Below, piece by piece: positions 1 through 7,046 of a stretch of DNA of 14,319 nucleotides. The stretch lies in contig JAQUGA010000043.1 of assembly GCA_028684405.1 (NCBI GenBank), forward strand, positions 1-14,319, given 5' to 3'. The position numbers and the translations under genes are program-made. The notes below the pieces were generated by a model, which searched no databases, was not told where the DNA came from, and saw nothing but the letters and a program-made list of their open reading frames with translations. The stretch is from Bacteroidales bacterium. Its GTDB lineage: Bacteria; Bacteroidota; Bacteroidia; Bacteroidales; WCHB1-69. Numbering within the stretch: position 1 is the first letter of the stretch; each line of letters opens with the position of its first letter.

Positions 1-186
1 ATTATCGTAGACAGCTACAGAAGTGAATGTTTCAGTTTGTACAAGTCGCTTTGAATCTTTTCCTTTGCCTTTTATGGAGCTGTATTTCGATTCTTTGGAA
101 CACGCGGTAATGGCAAGAACTAAAAACAGACTCGCGAATATCGTGAATCTGCTTTTTAGTTTTTTTGAAAGTGTTTTCGTGTTCAT
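1..186 (-). CDS. Lipoprotein N-terminus, partial, possibly DUF2807/GIN-like
   Basis: This is the first 62 codons of a minus-strand gene that continues past the left window edge. The protein starts MNTKTLSKKLKSRF and has a hydrophobic stretch (about residues 15-28) ending in a good lipobox, AITAC, with the lipidated Cys at 29. The start is the ATG at 186-184, which gives a normal type II signal peptide. The mature part begins SKESKYSSIKGKGKDSK, a charged linker, followed by LVQTETFTSVAVYDN. That last stretch resembles the first beta strand of Bacteroidota 'head GIN domain' (DUF2807) lipoproteins, where F-T-x-I/V-x-V is typical. Only about 15 residues of the possible domain are visible, so the family is a guess. 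The lipoprotein call is firm. It shares a strand with rseP but is separated from it by about 105 bp holding a repeat element, so it may be its own unit. Confidence 0.75.
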   Translation of the reverse strand, partial: MNTKTLSKKLKSRFTIFASLFLVLAITACSKESKYSSIKGKGKDSKRLVQTETFTSVAVYDN

Positions 187-202
187 TACTTCAATAAATT
201 AC

Positions 203-295
203 TTAGTGTTTTAGCTTCTCTGAGCTCTTAAACTCGGTACTTGTAAAGCTATTTAGTCCCTGCAATAACACTTTGCGTTTTCTAGCGAACACTAT
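203..295. repeat. Short intergenic element with inverted ends (copy 1)
   Basis: The gap between rseP and the lipoprotein gene is bounded by an imperfect inverted repeat: TTAGTGTTTTAGC at 203-215 and CTAGCGAACACTAT at 282-295. The core TAGTGTT / AACACTA is perfect. The right end, read on the minus strand (TAGTGTTCGCTAGAAAACGC), closely matches the left end of the gap at 3806 (TAGTGTTTGTAGAAAACGC), and the similarity extends about 40 bp inward. The element overlaps the last codon and stop of rseP by a few bases. It may be a small non-autonomous mobile element or a REP-like sequence. Confidence 0.5.
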
Positions 296-1602
296 TTAAA
301 GAGTCTGAAAATATCATTTCCTATAACAAATACCATCAATGCCATAAGTATAAGCATACCAATATATTGCACGTTTTCCATAAATTTATCGGAAAGTTTT
401 CGACCCGTAATAACTTCAATCAGCAGAAAAAGAACATGACCACCATCTAAAGCTGGTATGGGCAAAATGTTCATAAAAGCCAAAACGAGCGACAAAAGAC
501 CGGTGATGTACCAGAATTTATGCCAATCCCAAACACCGCCGTATATTTTAGCAATTCCAATGGGTCCTTGCAGTGAATCGCTTGCTTTTTCTTTGCCTTT
601 AAAAATTTTACCAATGCCGGTAATGTTTAATTTGAGCATTTCCATTGCGTCCTTCCAACCGTAGTATACTGCTTGTGTAAGGGAGTAGTTTTCGGTAGGA
701 AGTTCCGAAATAAGACGATTCATGCCAATGCCTAAGCTGTCAATTTGTAGGGTTTGAGTCAAAGTGTCTTCTTTTCGAATACTTGTTAGTAATATTTCAG
801 TATTTCTTAGACTTTTAATTTCTTTAATAAATTGTGGGTATGATACAATTTGGATGCTGTCGTTAATACTGACTATGAGATCTCCTTTTTTCATGCCAGC
901 TAATGCTGCAGGACGATCAGGGACGATTGAGTCGACAATAACTGCGCCCAGGTATGGTTCATATAATGTTTTAATATTGCTTTGTTTGAATTCATCATAA
1001 AAATTTTCATCAATATGAATTATTTGTTTTTGTCCAGCTCTTTCAACAGTAACATCGGCTCCAAAAATAATTGCCATTGAGATGGCATCTTTAAAACGAA
1101 CGACTTTCTTTCCGTTGATTTCCAGTATTTTATCGCCTTCTTGAAAGCCTGCTTTTTCGCCTAATTCATAAGGGGAGATGCCCGTAATTGCCGAGTTTGG
1201 AACGAAGTCTTTTTCGTATACAAGAATAACCATGGCAAAAAGAATGACTCCCAAAATTAGGTTCACGGTAACGCCACCAAGCATTACAAATAATCTTTGC
1301 CAAGCTGGTTTTGAACGAAATTCCCAAGGTTGTTGGGGTAATTTCATCTGCTCTTTATCGACAGATTCGTCGATCATTCCTGCAATTTTTACGTATCCGC
1401 CCAAGGGCAACCAGCCCATACCATATTCGGTGCCTTTATAAGTGAATTTGAATAATTTAAAACCCCAAGCATCAAAAAATAGATAAAACTTTTCTACTTT
1501 GATACCAAAAGCACGGGCCATTATAAAATGTCCAAACTCGTGTAATAATACTAAAATTGATAAGCCCAAAATTAATTGAGCTGCCATGATCAGTCCTGTC
1601 AT
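292..1602 (-). CDS. rseP: RseP-type site-2 intramembrane zinc protease
   Basis: A 436-residue M50-family metalloprotease that cleaves transmembrane substrates within the inner membrane. In other bacteria it cleaves anti-sigma factors and signal-peptide remnants. The zinc motif HEFGH is at residues 21-25 inside the first membrane segment, and the third ligand motif LDGGH is at 385-389 (Asp386). Two PDZ-like segments lie between (about 135-205 and 215-290), the second with the typical PAALAGMKKGDLIVSIND. Further membrane segments are at about 105-128, 366-384 and 412-430. Length is close to the E. coli protein (450 aa). The ATG at 1602-1600 overlaps the dxr stop codon as ATGA, a 4-bp overlap that suggests translational coupling. 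It is the last gene of the M23-dxr-rseP operon. The substrate cannot be told from this window, since no anti-sigma factor is nearby. Confidence 0.95.
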   Translation of the reverse strand: MTGLIMAAQLILGLSILVLLHEFGHFIMARAFGIKVEKFYLFFDAWGFKLFKFTYKGTEYGMGWLPLGGYVKIAGMIDESVDKEQMKLPQQPWEFRSKPAWQRLFVMLGGVTVNLILGVILFAMVILVYEKDFVPNSAITGISPYELGEKAGFQEGDKILEINGKKVVRFKDAISMAIIFGADVTVERAGQKQIIHIDENFYDEFKQSNIKTLYEPYLGAVIVDSIVPDRPAALAGMKKGDLIVSINDSIQIVSYPQFIKEIKSLRNTEILLTSIRKEDTLTQTLQIDSLGIGMNRLISELPTENYSLTQAVYYGWKDAMEMLKLNITGIGKIFKGKEKASDSLQGPIGIAKIYGGVWDWHKFWYITGLLSLVLAFMNILPIPALDGGHVLFLLIEVITGRKLSDKFMENVQYIGMLILMALMVFVIGNDIFRLFK

Positions 1603-2765
1603 ATTGTTTTGTTTATTAAGTTGTTAGCTTTAATTCTTGTCTCTTTATCCATTATAAAATAGTCATCCAATTTTGGATTGCTAATGTTTGTAACTTGATG
1701 AATGCAGTGTTCGATAATGATTGGAATTTGCGAAAACTTTAATTTTTTTTGCAAAAATGCTTCCACTGCAACCTCGTTGGCAGCATTCATCACGCACGGA
1801 ATAATGCCACCCATGCGAATGGCATCAAAAGCAATGCGTAGGTTGGGAAATTTTTCTAAATCGGGCTTTTCAAAATGCAAACAACCTTGTTTAAATAAAT
1901 CAAGTCGTTCTTCTTTTAAATGCAATCTTTGAGGATAGCTTAATGCGTATTGTATCGGGAGTTTCATGTCTGGTATTCCCAATTGTGCCTTCACAGAGCC
2001 GTCTGTAAACTGAACCATGGAGTGAACAATGGATTCGGGATGAACCAAAACTTCAATTTTGTCAATTGGTATTCCAAAAAGCCAATGTGCTTCAATCACT
2101 TCCAAACCTTTGTTCATCATGCTTGCCGAATCAATAGTGACTTTCGCTCCCATCGACCAATTTGGATGTTTGAGGGCTTGTTCTGGACTTACATTTTCCA
2201 ATTCACCCACCGTAAATGTCCTGAAAGGCCCACCCGAAGCGGTAAGGATCAGTTTTTCGATGGTGTCGAACGATTCTCCAACCAAACATTGAAAAATGGC
2301 AGAGTGTTCAGAATCAATAGGATATATAGAAGATTTTGTGGTGCTTATCAATTCCAAAATGAGTGCTCCGCCAACAACCAAGACTTCTTTATTTGCCAAA
2401 GCCACTCTTTTGTTGTGCTTCATGGCGTTGTATGTGGGTCGTAAACCGCTGTAGCCCACCAAAGCCATCACTACAGTGTCGATGCTTTCCATGCTAACAA
2501 TGTCTTCGATGGACTGAGAACCGCAAAAAACCTTAATATGATGTTTTGAAAGTGCATCTTGAACCTGTTGGTATTTATTTTCGTCGGCAATAACAACCGT
2601 ATTGGGTTCGTATTTGAGGGCTTGTTGAATGAGCAAATCAGCATTTTGGTTGGCAGTAAGCACTTCAACTTCAAATAAATCAGGATGTTGGTCGATGACT
2701 TCTAAAGTTTGTATTCCGATGGAGCCAGTAGAACCGAGTATGGCAATTTTCTGAGTTTTTGTCAT
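1599..2765 (-). CDS. dxr: 1-deoxy-D-xylulose 5-phosphate reductoisomerase
   Basis: A 388-residue cytoplasmic enzyme that converts 1-deoxy-D-xylulose 5-phosphate to 2-C-methyl-D-erythritol 4-phosphate with NADPH, the committed step of the MEP isoprenoid pathway. The NADPH loop GSTGSIG is at residues 11-17 and the NKE motif (ANKEVLV) at about 124-130. The metal-binding acids are in DSEH (Asp151, Glu153) and in NKGLE (Glu222). The SGGPF loop (about 178-181) and the C-terminal MNAANEVAVEAF helix (about 326-337) are also present. Length is normal for the family and nothing essential is missing. The start lies 6 bp after the M23 gene stop, and the stop overlaps the rseP start by 4 bp. The placement links isoprenoid supply, and so undecaprenyl carrier, with envelope genes. 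Confidence 0.97.
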   Translation of the reverse strand: MTKTQKIAILGSTGSIGIQTLEVIDQHPDLFEVEVLTANQNADLLIQQALKYEPNTVVIADENKYQQVQDALSKHHIKVFCGSQSIEDIVSMESIDTVVMALVGYSGLRPTYNAMKHNKRVALANKEVLVVGGALILELISTTKSSIYPIDSEHSAIFQCLVGESFDTIEKLILTASGGPFRTFTVGELENVSPEQALKHPNWSMGAKVTIDSASMMNKGLEVIEAHWLFGIPIDKIEVLVHPESIVHSMVQFTDGSVKAQLGIPDMKLPIQYALSYPQRLHLKEERLDLFKQGCLHFEKPDLEKFPNLRIAFDAIRMGGIIPCVMNAANEVAVEAFLQKKLKFSQIPIIIEHCIHQVTNISNPKLDDYFIMDKETRIKANNLINKTI

Positions 2766-2771
2766 GTTTTG

Positions 2772-3722
2772 TTAAGGATTTGCTGTTTTGCGTTTAAACG
2801 AGATAAATTCTCTTGCATCTACGGGAATTCCATTGTGCCAAAGTTCAAAATGGAGGTGAGGTCCGCTGGATAACTTGCCTGAATTTCCAACGATGGCAAT
2901 GGTTTCTCCTGCTTCCACACGGGCTCCTTGACGTTTGAGCAAACTGGCATTGTGTTTATATACAGAAATTAAATTATTCGGGTGTTGAATCGCAATTACA
3001 TTTCCCGTTTTTATCGTCCATTCAGCCATGATTACATATCCATCCAAAACAGATCTGACAGGCTCGTTGGTATTGGTAACAATGTCGATTCCGTAGTGAT
3101 TTATGGTCGGATTAAATACATTTGAGATATATCCACTTACGGGAGTGAAGAAGAAAATATTTTTGAGTGATTTTTTGGAATCCGAAAACAATTGATCTCC
3201 AGCAGAAGAGGCCTTGGTGCTTATGTTGGTGCCAAAATATTTAATTTGTCCTTCCACTTCTTTTCTGAAAATAGAATCTTGTGCTGAGGGTGAAAGAGCA
3301 GCTGGGTTCACATTTACTTTTTCTGTTTTAACTTGCTCTTCCGTTCCTATATTTTGATAATTACTTTCGCTGTCAATTACTTCATCGTTCAAAATTTTCA
3401 TCAAATTGCTTAGATAAACTTCTTTTTGGTTGGCGTCTCGGGATAAGGAATCGGCACGTTGTTTAAGATTATAAACATCTTGCTTGAGTCCAACCGATGC
3501 ATACCCGGGAATGTATTCTCGTAAGGGCGTATAAGCAATCAGAATGGTAGTGAGAAAAATCAAAAATAGAGAAAGAGTGATAAAAATGACAAAAACATTG
3601 AGTCTGGAAAGTTTAATCGATACCTTTTCTTCCAAAGTTTCGTGATTCATAATCACTAAGCGATACTTATCTCGAAGCTTTACGTTGAGTTTTTTCCAAT
3701 CAATTTTCTTGACTTTAAGCAT
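2772..3722 (-). CDS. M23 (LytM-type) membrane-anchored peptidase
   Basis: A 316-residue protein with a short basic cytoplasmic head, one membrane segment (about 42-64), a coiled-coil-prone linker (about 78-120) and a C-terminal M23 domain (about 195-305) in the periplasm. The full LytM active site is visible: zinc ligands His209 and Asp213 (HYGID) and His291 (HLHFE), with His257 (YKH) and His289 as catalytic histidines. It is therefore likely an active peptidoglycan endopeptidase rather than a degenerate EnvC-like activator. The substrate bond cannot be predicted. It is the first gene of the operon with dxr and rseP. A -7 promoter box lies about 30 bp upstream of its ATG. Confidence 0.92.
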   Translation of the reverse strand: MLKVKKIDWKKLNVKLRDKYRLVIMNHETLEEKVSIKLSRLNVFVIFITLSLFLIFLTTILIAYTPLREYIPGYASVGLKQDVYNLKQRADSLSRDANQKEVYLSNLMKILNDEVIDSESNYQNIGTEEQVKTEKVNVNPAALSPSAQDSIFRKEVEGQIKYFGTNISTKASSAGDQLFSDSKKSLKNIFFFTPVSGYISNVFNPTINHYGIDIVTNTNEPVRSVLDGYVIMAEWTIKTGNVIAIQHPNNLISVYKHNASLLKRQGARVEAGETIAIVGNSGKLSSGPHLHFELWHNGIPVDAREFISFKRKTANP

Positions 3723-3750
3723 GTTTTTGGTTCGTTCGTATTAAAAAAAG

Positions 3751-3758
3751 CAAAATTA
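3751..3758 (-). promoter_or_regulatory. Putative Bacteroidota -7 promoter box for the M23-dxr-rseP operon
   Basis: On the minus strand this reads TAATTTTG, a perfect match to TAnnTTTG, the -7 consensus of the Bacteroidota primary sigma factor. Transcription would begin near 3744, leaving a leader of about 20 nt before the ATG at 3722. I see no clear TTTG -33 box at the usual distance, so the call rests on one box and its position. Confidence 0.45.
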
Positions 3759-3805
3759 AGAAAATAGTGGGACTGTTTGCTGTTTTAAAAATAAAAAAAG
3801 TTAAT

Positions 3806-4074
3806 TAGTGTTTGTAGAAAACGCCAACTTCATCGTTATTCTTGCAACAAATTTACGTCATTTACTTATTGTAAAATCTCTAAATTTGTTGCTACGAAAG
3901 CCTCGAATTTGATGTTTTCTTTCAAACACTATGTTTGATGCGGATATTAATTCAAGGAATTAACGCTAAAAAAGACACGGGACATTATGATTAACGTCCA
4001 GAACAGATTCCTCATTTACGTTCGTAAATTCGGAAATTTCAGACTTGAGCAAGCCTTGCCAGCGAACATTCTAT
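3806..4074. repeat. Intergenic structured element with inverted ends (copy 2)
   Basis: This element fills most of the gap between the divergent M23 and msrBA genes. Left end: TAGTGTTTGTAGAAAACGCC (from 3809). Right end: GCCTTGCCAGCGAACATTCTA to 4074, whose reverse complement starts TAGAATGTTCGCTGGCAAGG, an imperfect inverted match. Inside is a chain of palindromes: GCAACAAATTTA / TAAATTTGTTGC (3844-3855 and 3881-3892, 12 bp perfect, 25-nt loop), TCAAAC/GTTTGA (3922-3938), TTAATTC/GAATTAA (3947-3963), an imperfect GGAC...GTCC hairpin (3980-3999) and ATTTACG-TT-CGTAAAT (4014-4029). The last 65 bp (4009-4074) align with 8540-8605. I see no coding potential. The function is unknown; it could be a MITE-like element or a structured RNA. 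Confidence 0.5.
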
Positions 4075-4217
4075 TGCAAATATTATATGTTTTTACCTCG
4101 ATTTTAGATTTTTAGTCAATGACACAAGACTTTAGAGACAGATTCTCTCTTCTTTGTATAATCAAACTTTTTCCGCATTGTTTTGTTTATCAATCAATAC
4201 TAATAATAACTATTATG

Positions 4218-5177
4218 ATGAAAACGAAAGCGAATTCCTTTTTTGATTTTTTCAAATCATTTATAATGATCTCATTTCTTTTTATTTCGATGGTTTCATG
4301 TTCACAAAATAAAGTTATGGAAGATGTAAAATTTAATACGTTAACGGATGCTGAAGCAAACGTTATTATAAATAAAGGGACAGAAAGACCTTTTTCTGGA
4401 AAATATTTAAATCACCAAGAGGAGGGAACTTATACCTGCAAGCGTTGCGATGCCCCTTTGTATCGTTCGGATGATAAGTTTGAGGCCGATTGTGGCTGGC
4501 CCGCTTTTGATGATGAAATAGAAGGAGCGGTAAAACATGTGCCAGATGCGGACGGACGCCGTACCGAAATCGTTTGTGCTAATTGTGGTGCTCACCTAGG
4601 GCATGTGTTTGAAGGCGAAAGATATACAGATAAAAATGTACGCCATTGTGTAAATTCTATTTCCATGAATTTTATTGGAAAAGATGAGGAAGTAAAGCAA
4701 GATACGGCTATTTTTGCAGCCGGTTGTTTTTGGGGCGTGGAGTTCTATTTTCAAAAAGCAAAAGGTGTTTTGTCTACGCAAGTTGGATATCTTGGTGGAA
4801 AAACTCAAAATCCAAGCTATCAGGAAGTGAGTTACGAAAATACAGGTCATGCCGAAGCATTGCAAGTGGTTTTTGATGCAAATAAAGTGAGTTATGAAGA
4901 TTTATGTAAACTCTTTTTCGAAATTCACGATTTTTCTCAAGTCAACAGGCAAGGTCCTGATGTGGGAGAGCAATATCGAAGTGAAATTTTTTATTTGAAT
5001 GAGGAACAAAAATCTACTGCCTTGAAAATAATGGAAATTCTAAAACAGAAAAATTATAAAATAGCCACCAAACTTACTCCCGCTTCTACTTTTTGGAAAG
5101 CCGAAGAGTATCATCAGGATTATTATGCCAAAAAAGGAGGCATCCCATATTGCCATACCAGAAAGAAGATTTTTTAG
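4218..5177 (+). CDS. Lipoprotein MsrB-MsrA methionine sulfoxide reductase fusion
   Basis: A bifunctional reductase for both sulfoxide stereoisomers of methionine. From the chosen ATG it has 319 residues: a signal peptide with lipobox SMVSC (Cys28), an MsrB domain (about 36-156), then an MsrA domain (about 163-315). MsrB shows two zinc CxxC pairs (Cys74/77 and Cys120/123), CGWPAF at 92-97 and the catalytic Cys144 in RHCVNS. MsrA shows GCFWGVE with catalytic Cys170 and a C-terminal candidate resolving Cys312 in PYCHTR. The frame is open back to an ATG at 4119, but the 33 extra residues would put the signal peptide inside the protein. ATG 4215 or 4218, in tandem, gives a proper lipoprotein start. 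B-then-A is the less common domain order. The protein should act outside the cytoplasm, probably on the periplasmic side of a membrane. It stands alone, between the M23 operon and a tRNA. Confidence 0.93.
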   Translation: MKTKANSFFDFFKSFIMISFLFISMVSCSQNKVMEDVKFNTLTDAEANVIINKGTERPFSGKYLNHQEEGTYTCKRCDAPLYRSDDKFEADCGWPAFDDEIEGAVKHVPDADGRRTEIVCANCGAHLGHVFEGERYTDKNVRHCVNSISMNFIGKDEEVKQDTAIFAAGCFWGVEFYFQKAKGVLSTQVGYLGGKTQNPSYQEVSYENTGHAEALQVVFDANKVSYEDLCKLFFEIHDFSQVNRQGPDVGEQYRSEIFYLNEEQKSTALKIMEILKQKNYKIATKLTPASTFWKAEEYHQDYYAKKGGIPYCHTRKKIF

Positions 5178-5302
5178 GAATTACCTTCGTTTCCTCAATT
5201 CTTTATAGATAGATTTAGGTTTTTTTTATTATCTCTATTTTTTCACTCTGAAAGTCAGTTTCTTAAGCTGTAATGAATGCTTTTTATTGGAAATAAATTG
5301 TA

Positions 5303-5323
5303 TTTTTTAGTTATTCTAAAAAA
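5303..5323. repeat. Hairpin just upstream of the tRNA-Lys promoter
   Basis: TTTTTTAG (5303-5310) and CTAAAAAA (5316-5323) form an 8-bp perfect inverted repeat around a TTATT loop, about 125 bp after the msrBA stop. The 3' side is A-rich rather than T-rich, so on the plus strand it is a poor terminator. It may be a protein-binding site upstream of the tRNA promoter, or chance in AT-rich DNA. Confidence 0.3.
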
Positions 5324-5331
5324 TAAATAAA

Positions 5332-5339
5332 TACATTTG
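5332..5339 (+). promoter_or_regulatory. Putative -7 promoter box of tRNA-Lys
   Basis: TACATTTG is a perfect TAnnTTTG match ending 13 bp before the first base of the mature tRNA, so a start near 5346 would leave a short 5' leader for RNase P. No clear TTTG -33 element is seen at the usual distance. Confidence 0.55.
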
Positions 5340-5352
5340 CAGAAATAAAATT

Positions 5353-5425
5353 GTCTTCGTAGCTCAGCTGGTAGAGCAATTGACTCTTAATCAATGGGTC
5401 GGGAGTTCGAGCCTCCCCGAGGACA
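5353..5425 (+). tRNA. tRNA-Lys, anticodon CTT
   Basis: A 73-nt tRNA with a complete cloverleaf. The acceptor stem GTCTTCG/CGAGGAC pairs over 7 bp with one T-G wobble. The D arm is GCTC/GAGC. The anticodon stem ATTGA/TCAAT encloses loop CTCTTAA with anticodon CTT, reading the lysine codon AAG. The variable loop has 5 nt, and the T arm is GGGAG-TTCGAGC-CTCCC. The discriminator base is A5425. CCA is not encoded, so it must be added after transcription. The gene is followed by a short T run (5427-5433) without a clear hairpin. I see no integrated element at its 3' end. Confidence 0.97.
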
Positions 5426-5655
5426 CTCTTTTTAAATGAAGAAATAAAAATTAAGAGTTAAAAATTACCGAAATCAATTACGGATTACTATTGTCCGATA
5501 ACTCTTCCATGTTTTTTTCGCTCTCTGCCCAAGTCAGCGGTGTCGAAATGGTTTCGGGCTAAGATTTAGAATTGAATAAATGTTCTTAAAACAATTGTAA
5601 GCATCTAGTAGTCATAACATTACATTAGTTTGAAAAACCATAATTTAATTAATTT

Positions 5656-5703
5656 ATTTTCAATGCTCTTCCTATAGAGATTAAGGGTAAAAGTATTGAA
5701 AAT
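5656..5703. repeat. Stem-loop in the tRNA-mltG gap
   Basis: ATTTTCAAT (5656-5664) and ATTGAAAAT (5695-5703) form a 9-bp perfect inverted repeat with a 30-nt loop. The loop holds a smaller CTCT/AGAG pairing. It is not next to a gene start, and no T tract follows on either strand. The function is unknown, and chance is possible in AT-rich DNA. Confidence 0.3.
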
Positions 5704-5763
5704 CACGAATGAATATCAATGTACAGATCAAGCTCCTTTTTTCGCTTTCGCAAAGTCGCAACC

Positions 5764-5904
5764 TTATTGTTTTTCCATTAAATCATCTAATCTGGCGTCG
5801 CGCAGCTGTCCTTCCGAAAAAACAAAAAATCTTTGATTTTGTAATTTTTCGAGGATTTTTTTAAAATTGTCACAAAACCGAAGATTTTTACAATTCGCAA
5901 CCAT
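5764..5904 (-). CDS. Possible small ORF (46 aa) or gene remnant
   Basis: A minus-strand frame runs from ATG at 5904-5902 to TAA at 5766-5764 and encodes MVANCKNLRFCDNFKKILEK followed by LQNQRFFVFSEGQLRDARL and DDLMEKQ. It is the only part of this gap with a balanced, soluble-protein-like composition: an amphipathic FKKILEKLQ helix, then an acidic and basic C-terminal helix. The frame extends six codons upstream of the ATG to a TAA. It lies 88 bp downstream of the mltG stop on the same strand. I recognise no family. It could be a real small protein, the C-terminal relic of a lost gene, or chance. Confidence 0.25.
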   Translation of the reverse strand: MVANCKNLRFCDNFKKILEKLQNQRFFVFSEGQLRDARLDDLMEKQ

Positions 5905-5992
5905 CCACTTGGTCACTCTGTCACCTCTTTAATCATCGGTCAGGTACTTTTCAGTTTCAACTTTCCCCTTTTTCCTATTTTCTTTCTCTGAT

Positions 5993-7033
5993 TTATTTCA
6001 TAATCTTTTTTCGATTCATTGCCGCTTGGTATTTTCGGGCATTAATCAAATGTTCGTTGTAGGTAGCTGCAAAATTGTGGTAGCCTGAAAAATCGTCTTT
6101 TGCACAAAAAAAGATATAGTTGTGATTTTCAAAATCCAATACCGCATCAATGGACGAAATGGAAGGGACGCAAATAGGTCCCGGCGGAACGCCCGTATAT
6201 TTGTATGTGTTAAAGGGCGATTCAATCTCTTTGTGATGATTCAAAACTCTGCGAATGCTGAAATCGCCAGCAGCAAAAATCAAAGTAGGATCGGCTTGCA
6301 GTGGCATTCCCATTTTTATTCTGTTTAGATAAACGCCTGCTACTTTTGGTCTTTCGTCTTTTTTTGCAGTCTCTTGCTCTATAATGGCTGCCAATGAAAT
6401 GACTTCCACTGGACTCATATTTAGCAATTTGGCTTTGTTTTTTCGATCTTCATTCCAAAACTTTTGATATTCTGAATACATTTTGTCATACAAGTCTTGA
6501 GCCGAAGTGTTCCACCAAATTTCATAGGTATTTGGAATAAAAACACTGATGCGGTTGTACTGATCAAAACCTTTGTTGCGAATAAAGGCAGTGTCGTTTA
6601 GTAGGTTGATAATACTTAAAGAATCGGCTTCTATTTGTTTTGAAATTCGTTCTGCCAATTGCTCGGCTGTCCGAATGGAATTAAATTCTAAATAAACAGG
6701 AACTTGATCTCCCGAACGCAACATATTTACTAAATCATTGTTGTTGGTTCCTGGTTTTACAAGGTATTTTCCAGCTTTAACTTTGGAAGGATATTGTTTT
6801 TTTTGGGCAACCCATTCAAAAGTGGCAACATTGTCAATAATGTTTTCGCTTTTCAGTGTTTGCAAAACATCTACGTAATCTGAATTGCTTTTTATATATA
6901 TAAATGTATCTTCTGTGACTTTTACATTCGATTTTACAAGTATATACCAATAGGCAGCAATGGCTGAAGCACCTATAATTAAAGATAATATTAGCAAGAA
7001 AAGGAGTATTTTAAAAATGCCTCTTTTTTTCAT
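5993..7033 (-). CDS. mltG: Endolytic transglycosylase MltG (YceG-like)
   Basis: A 346-residue inner-membrane lytic transglycosylase that cuts nascent glycan strands and so sets their length during peptidoglycan synthesis. It has a short basic head, one membrane anchor (about 8-31) and a periplasmic YceG domain. A LysM-like subdomain is at about 40-110 (e.g. SDYVDVLQTL). The catalytic region ISLAAIIEQET, at about 212-222, contains the conserved catalytic glutamate, followed by the family signatures VAGVYLNRI and MPLQADPT (243-250) and the C-terminal TGVPPGPI (280-287) and FSGYHNFAATYNEH. Length matches the family. It is the last gene of a compact minus-strand cluster, 13 bp after the GNAT gene, with an NlpC/P60 peptidase first. 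Confidence 0.95.
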   Translation of the reverse strand: MKKRGIFKILLFLLILSLIIGASAIAAYWYILVKSNVKVTEDTFIYIKSNSDYVDVLQTLKSENIIDNVATFEWVAQKKQYPSKVKAGKYLVKPGTNNNDLVNMLRSGDQVPVYLEFNSIRTAEQLAERISKQIEADSLSIINLLNDTAFIRNKGFDQYNRISVFIPNTYEIWWNTSAQDLYDKMYSEYQKFWNEDRKNKAKLLNMSPVEVISLAAIIEQETAKKDERPKVAGVYLNRIKMGMPLQADPTLIFAAGDFSIRRVLNHHKEIESPFNTYKYTGVPPGPICVPSISSIDAVLDFENHNYIFFCAKDDFSGYHNFAATYNEHLINARKYQAAMNRKKIMK

Positions 7034-7046
7034 AAATTGCTGATTA

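Larger units (their letters stand above)
5426..5992. other. 567-bp intergenic stretch, mostly non-coding
   Basis: This gap lies between the plus-strand tRNA and the 3' end of minus-strand mltG, so it may receive transcription from both sides. It contains one sizeable stem-loop (5656-5703), a possible 46-codon minus-strand ORF (5764-5904) and a polypyrimidine run just past mltG (about 5958-5987, polypurine on the mltG strand). No other gene, tRNA or clear terminator is visible. Confidence 0.6.

Noticed and set aside
23..214. 63-codon plus-strand open frame at the left edge
   Set aside because: Antisense to the lipoprotein start, which has a clear lipobox.
1950..2444. 164-codon plus-strand open frame
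   Set aside because: Lies fully antisense to dxr, which has every catalytic motif. Composition is rich in Phe, His, Asn and Cys, as expected of a shadow frame.
3806..4074. CRISPR-like array, because of several regular palindromes
   Set aside because: The palindromes differ from each other in sequence and spacing, with no repeated unit and unique spacers.
4119..4217. Upstream ATG of msrBA as the true start
   Set aside because: It would add 33 residues before the lipoprotein signal peptide. The tandem ATGs at 4215/4218 give a standard signal.
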